A stretch of 64,000 bases of DNA from Stagonosporopsis chrysanthemi (taxonomy: Eukaryota; Ascomycota; Dothideomycetes; Pleosporales; Didymellaceae), in assembly GCA_022560025.1 (NCBI GenBank), contig JAFISE010000004.1, forward strand, positions 62,001-126,000. Reading direction: 5' to 3'. Positions 59,153 to 64,000 of this stretch are shown piece after piece; position 1 is the first letter of the stretch, and each line of letters starts with the position of its first letter. The notes below the pieces were generated by a model that had not been told where the DNA came from, did no database searches, and was given only the letters and a program-made list of their open reading frames with translations. The translations under genes were made by a program, and so were the position numbers.

Positions 59153-59884
59153 CTAATCCACGTACTTCCCCTCGACCCAGCCCTTCCTCTTGATCCCCAA
59201 CTCCACCGCCGCACTCCCCCAATCACTCCCATGGTTATGCCCCTCATCTCCATTCTTCCCCGCAATCCCCGCCCTGTACAGCCCCTGCTCCTCACTCAAC
59301 AGCGTCAACAGCCCAAAGATGACCGGCACATTGCCATCCAACTGCAGCCGCATGAGTCCATGACTCACCGCATCAGCAATGTACTCGAAATGCATCGTCT
59401 CGCCCTTGATCAGCACACCGATGGCGATGATCGCATCGAACGGCGCGGTCGAGGTGGCGCTGCTCGAGCTGTCCGAGACGGAGAGCTTGGTCAGGTCGGA
59501 GGTCGAGCCGAGCAGGTCGGCGGCAGCGCCCACGACGCCCGAGGACGAGGACTGCACTTGTGAGGCCGAGTAGAGCTGCTTCACGGCGTAGGGGAGCTCG
59601 TAGGAGCCGGGGACACTCTGGATCACAATGTTCTCGTCTTTGACGCCGGCGGCGGCCAGGGCCTTCTTGGTGCCGTCGAGGAGCGCGGAGATTATGGTCG
59701 TGTTCCAGCGTGCGTGGATGATACCGATGCGGAGGTTGGAGCCTGTCGAGAGTTAGTTGGTGCTGTAGAGAGATAATTGGATTATGCGTGACGCAGAGAG
59801 TGTTGGTGAAGCTCAGGATGAGTGGTTGGCGGGGTACGTACCGTCGTAGCTCTTGGGCTCGCCAGGACCTTTGAGGATAGCCAT
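59153..59884 (-). CDS. RIB4: 6,7-dimethyl-8-ribityllumazine synthase
   Basis: Penultimate enzyme of riboflavin synthesis; condenses 5-amino-6-ribitylamino-uracil with dihydroxybutanone phosphate. Exons 59884-59842 and 59742-59153 (99-nt intron) encode 210 residues. Motifs: LRIGIIHARWN near the N-terminus (Trp/Asn substrate site), VPGSYELP (59-65), GVLIKGETMHFEYI with catalytic His132, VPVIFGLLT then NGDEGHNHGSDWGSAAVEL. A Ser/Ala-rich insertion of about 43 residues (about 73-115) separates the second and third blocks; it is unlike the bacterial enzyme and probably a surface loop. Fungal lumazine synthases often carry an insertion here. Confidence 0.95.
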
Positions 59885-60315
59885 ATTAATCTTATTGTTG
59901 GATTGTGCTTATCGAGTCGTAGCTGGATATACGGTATACAATGGTTGGTGTGTGGGGGTACCGGTGTCGAGTGCGATGCTTGTGTGTTGCTTGGACAGCT
60001 GGAATCCAGGCACGGAGGAGCTGCCCCGCAATCATCCGTTGACAGGGATGATGCCGTCGCGGGCGGCGCTGTTTGTGCTTCTGGCTGAAACAAGCAACAG
60101 CAGATCACCATCTCAAATACGAACGGCGAAGCGGTGCAACGGATTGAATAACAGGAAATTTTGTTCATTTCAAGCTGGCAGAGACCCTCTTGGGTACAAT
60201 GCCGCTTATCCATCTAGATGATCGTAACATGCAGCTCCATCCGAGAGCTTTCATAACACCAGTCAAATCCATACATATCAAAGCCAATCCCAATAACACT
60301 GCAAATCCAGCTCGC
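59885..60315. promoter_or_regulatory. RIB4 promoter and GFA1 3' flank
   Basis: 431 bp between RIB4 start and GFA1 stop; no specific site recognised. Confidence 0.45.
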
Positions 60316-62711
60316 TTACTCGACGGTGACAGACTTGGCGAGGTTACGGGGCATGTCAACGTTGACGCCCTCGGCAACCGCCATCCAGTAGGACATGAGT
60401 TGCAGGGGAATGACGTTAATCAGACCCTGCAAGCAATCGACGTTGCTGGGGACCTCAATCTTGTCAGTCTTATCCGCGGGGAACTCGGGGTCGTCCTTGT
60501 TGCAAATGATGATCGGTCGTCCGCTACGGGCAATGACCTGCTGGTAGGCATTGAGCGACTTGGCGAAGATGTCATCACGGGTGAGGATCATGACGATGGG
60601 CAGGTTCTCGTCGACGAGCGCAAGGACACCGTGCTTGAGCTCACCAGACATGACAGCCTCGCAATGGAGGTAGGAGATTTCCTTGATCTTCAGGGCACCC
60701 TCAAGGGCAGTAGCGTGCTGAGAGCCACGGCCAAGGAGCAACAAGCTCTTCTGGTCCTTGAAACGCTGGCAGAGCTCCTTGATGGGCTGGTCGAGCTTGA
60801 GAGTCTCCTTGAACTGCTCAGAGATCTTGGACAGACCGTCCATGATCTCCTCACGCCTCTTCGTCTTGGAAGCACGGTCCTCGCTGAGCGACAGCGCGAA
60901 CATGACCATGCAGACGAACTGCGAGGTGTAGGCCTTGGTGGAGGCGACACCGATCTCGGGACCGGCGTTGATGTGAACACCGCAGTGGGTGAGGAGGGAG
61001 ATGGAGGAACCGACGTTGTTGACAACACCGACGGTCAGGGCGCCACGCTCCAAGCAGTAGCGGAGAGCCATCAGCGAGTCGGCGGTCTCACCAGACTGAG
61101 AGACGAAAACGCAGGTATCGTCACGGAAGACGGGAGCCTTGCGGTCCAGGAAGTCAGAGGCCAGCTCGACAGCGATGGGGATCTCGGTCAGCTCTTCAAA
61201 GATACCACGGACAGCCATGCAGGAGTGGTACGAGGTACCGCAAGCAATGAAGATGATCCTGCGGCAGCGGCGGATTGTGGCGAGGTACTGGCGGAGACCA
61301 CCGAGTGTGACGGTCTTGTTCTCGACATCGAGACGACCACGCATAGCGTTGACAACCGACTCGGGCTGCTCGAAGATCTCCTTCTGCATAAAGTGGTCGA
61401 AGCGGCCCTTCATGATCTCCTGGAGCTGGATTTCCAGAGTCTGGATGGCACGGACGTTGGAGGTGCCGTCATCCTTGTTCAGGCGGTGGATGTTCAACGA
61501 GCCCTCGTGGATGTGGGCAATGTCGTCGTCCTCGAGGTACAGAACCTTCTTGGTGTGCTCGACGATGGAGGCTGGGTCGGAGGAGAGGAAAAACTCGGTG
61601 GGCATGGGAGCGCCATCGTCGGAGAGGAAAGCACGCGACTGCGAGCGGTGCAGAAGCGACTTGTCAGGGGGAGCGAGGAGGTTGTTGGTTTTCTTCAGGG
61701 CAACGTTGTGGGAAGCGCTCTCGGCGGGGAGGGCGGTGTGCTCGTCGTTGTACTCGACATCGACAAAGTCGACCTTCATCTTCTTCTGTGTTCGGACACC
61801 AATGACAAGGGGCGAACCCTTGCGGGCGGCGACGACCTCATGAGGATAGTGGATGGACTTGATCAGCAGACCGAAGGCACCCTGCAACTCCTTGATGACG
61901 GCCTTGACGAGCGAAGGGAAGCTGAGGTCAGGGTGCTCAGTCCAAATGTATTTGGCAAGCTTTGCAATGGCCTCAGTGTCGGTCTCGGTCTCGAACTTGT
62001 AGCCCTTGCTCTCGAGCAGAGTCTTCAGCTCCTTGTAGTTTGTGATGATACCGTTGTGGACGACCGAGAACTCCCAGTTAGGGTCGGACCTGTGTGCACA
62101 AATAGTCAGTTTGGGGTTCTCGCAGTTGCGTAATGGCACGGGTGGCACGGCGGGGTCGGCGAACTCAACAGTTACAGCTCGACCACGCAATGCGCCGTGC
62201 AACCCACTCGGACAAAAACCACGTACCTGTGGGGATGGCAGTTGACGCGCGAGGGAGGGCCGTGGGTGGCCCATCGGGTGTGGGCAATTCCGGCATGTGA
62301 GTCGAAGACCTTGTTCAGGTCGAAGTTCTGCTCATCGACGAGCTTCTTGAGCGAGGCGACCTTGCCGACCTCCTTGACGGCGAAGACCTCGTTCTTCTTA
62401 TCACCGTCGATTGCCAGACCGGCTGAGTCGTAGCCGCGGTACTCGAGACGTGCCAGACCTGTTGATTGCTGTGGTCAGGAGCTGTCCTTTGTTGTTCACT
62501 GGGTGGGTGGCTGCTTGTCCCTGCGAATTGCAGGCGCAGCCTCGCAATCACATACCATTGACGAGTGTGTTGAGAATGTACTTCCTGTCCTTCTCCACCA
62601 GGTAGTTGATGTACCCGAAAATTCCACTGTTGGGGCAGCCTGGTCAGCCTCTGTTTGCAGTGCCGATGGCAGCTCACAGCACGCGGAGCGGGGCAGGGCG
62701 ACTTACCACAT
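60316..62711 (-). CDS. GFA1: Glutamine--fructose-6-phosphate aminotransferase
   Basis: First and rate-limiting enzyme of UDP-GlcNAc (chitin precursor) synthesis; glutaminase plus isomerase. Four exons: 62711-62707 (ATGTG only), 62626-62556, 62458-62227 and 62089-60316, with introns of 80, 97 and 137 nt; 693 residues. The 5-nt first exon splits the codon for the catalytic Cys (residue 2; CGIFGYINYLVEKDRKYI), which is the N-terminal nucleophile after Met removal. Glutaminase blocks HTRWATHGPPSRVNCHPH and SVVHNGIITNYKEL, then isomerase SIS domains with GTSYHSCMAVR, SQSGETADSL and LGRGSQHATALEGALKIKE. It ends in the conserved ...NLAKSVTVE. Complete; frame and phases verified at all junctions. Confidence 0.96.
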
Positions 62712-64000
62712 GATGAAACGAAAGAACTATGAGAGACTATATGGGAAAACGATCGTAAGGTGTGTGGATGAGTGGGAGAGTGCTGAGCAATATGCACGGA
62801 GAGAAAGTCGATGGTATGAGAGGAGCGAAAGAGCGGTCGGTGGTTGTGATATTTGTATCTGAGCAAGCCAAGCTTGCAGCGAGCCCACTTTCTCCATCTA
62901 TCCCCCAGGCTAGCATTATGGCGGCAGCCTCTCGCATAACCTGGTGGCGCCTTGACGCTAGCCACACCACCCTTTCATCTTGCCTGTCGTGTCGCAAGCG
63001 CTGATACCACCTCAGCATCGCAAATCCATTCCTAAGAAGACGACTCCTATTCCGCCGAGACGTCATGGCTCGGGTGTCCGCCAGCTGCCCGCCAGCTGCC
63101 CGCCAGCGCTTCGGCCATGGCGGCCGTTGCTGTTCCTGATCTGCCGCTATCTGTATCGATACTCAGGGCGCAGCACCTAACGTTCCTAAACATAGCAACA
63201 CGACGCCCGTTCACGACCACTTTTCCAACCACGCTTGAGCACTTTTTCTCCCACGCTGCTATTTTTCGAGCTTTTCAATTCTCGTGTCCCTGTGGCGAGC
63301 ATCGCTTTGGCCGTCCACCGTGCCATGGGTTGCCTACCGTGCTGGAAGGGCGTGTTTCTAATTACACCGAAAACGGATGCTCAAGCTACGTCAGCAGCCT
63401 CATCCCTGTCGGAGGCCAAAACACACCACCCCCAGCAACAGATCCCAACTGTTCATTTTTCCCTTGAATAGAAGGGCTGGAGAGTTATTGTTTTGCTACA
63501 CTCACGCAACAAACACATCTTAGCACCGACGACCGGTCCCAGCGGGTCAAGTCATGGCCGTTGTCATGGGCCCCACTCGCACCGATTCATGCCCGCACTC
63601 AACCAAAGTCGGCAGAAGAGGCCACTGCACACCGTACCCGCACGCAAGCTTTCTGCACATCTGTTATCGATGTGCAAGGCTTGCCATAGGGCGTGTGTAT
63701 ATACGGGGCAAACACCGTTCCAGCCCTCCGCAACGTGAATGCTGCACATGGCCTGATAGGCCCTCGAGTCCGTACCGCCAGCCACAACGTCTGAAGCTTA
63801 CTCTCACGCCGCGTGCGCCGCGTGAGACACGCACTGCTAGCTATCGTCTCGACATGTGCAACCGCCCCCTTCCTGCTCAAACCATGCATGTAGTAGTACA
63901 ACCACGGGTTCACAATTGTACGGTGAACCACGCATCGCACTAGTGCACGCTTTCCCATTGCCGGCTGCTAGCCCCCACGCCTCGGAAGCTTGTTCGCATA
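62712..64000. other. GFA1 upstream region, right window edge
   Basis: About 1.3 kb with short frames only (63117-63467 on plus is the longest but has no motif). Contains a short GC-rich tandem repeat. A gene starting beyond the edge cannot be excluded. Confidence 0.4.
63078..63107. repeat. 11-bp tandem repeat, 2.7 copies
   Basis: Perfect repeats of CCGCCAGCTGC about 370 bp upstream of the GFA1 start. It contains CAGCTG E-box-like cores, one per full copy. Confidence 0.85.

Noticed and set aside
60190..62133. 647-codon frame on plus
   Set aside because: Exact antisense shadow of GFA1, caused by its codon usage.

Overview
The window is nuclear DNA of a filamentous ascomycete. Almost every gene is split by short GT..AG introns (41 to 137 nt, mostly 45 to 60) with CTAAC or CTGAC-like branch points. 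Gene content is typical of Pezizomycotina (SET1, ATG5, GFA1, RIB4, SDH2, LSM5, COX23, an N-terminally extended DGAT2, a Zn2Cys6 regulator). A kinase of the expanded family common in Dothideomycetes suggests a Pleosporales-like fungus; that placement is inference. I rebuilt the gene models by hand from splice sites, reading phase and conserved family motifs.

Layout. 0-12 kb: 5' part of a hexose transporter (-) running off the left edge, a DUF3140 protein (+), a 1,522-residue Pro/Gln-rich coiled-coil protein (-), a DUF3074-like protein (-) and a SAM plus HMG-box protein (-). 12-24 kb: a gene-poor stretch, then LSM5 (-), a WRN-type 3'-5' exonuclease with a RecQ-type C-terminal HTH (+), a DGAT2 acyltransferase (-), an STK19 homologue (+), a tRNA-Gly(UCC)-like relic, and a divergent reductase/tautomerase pair. 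24-35 kb: a long RING protein (+), COX23 (+), a kinase pseudogene (-), a HAD phosphatase-like protein (-) and SDH2 (+). 36-46 kb: a CobW/ZNG1-type GTPase (-), a small Gly/Gln-rich protein (+), an unknown protein (-), ATG5 (+), a short bZIP-like protein (+) in a gene-poor island, and a SWIM zinc-finger protein (+). 48-64 kb: a Ser/Pro-rich protein (+), an F-box-like protein (-), a Zn2Cys6 factor (-), SET1 (-), RIB4 (-) and GFA1 (-), the last with a 5-nt first exon.

The genes do not form one pathway. This is mostly ordinary core-genome mosaic: mitochondrial respiration (SDH2, COX23), chromatin and DNA maintenance (SET1, STK19, the exonuclease), RNA processing (LSM5), lipid storage (DGAT2), cell-wall amino-sugar supply (GFA1), riboflavin synthesis (RIB4) and autophagy (ATG5). 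The accessory-looking parts are 22-24.5 kb (reductase/tautomerase), 30-32.5 kb (kinase pseudogene) and 40.7-44.6 kb (bZIP island). I see no CRISPR array, rRNA, intact transposon or secondary-metabolite cluster. The best leads are the single-nonsense kinase pseudogene, the tRNA-Gly-like relic with A box, B box and T7 terminator, the divergent reductase/tautomerase pair with a tandem repeat in its promoter, and several unusual gene structures.
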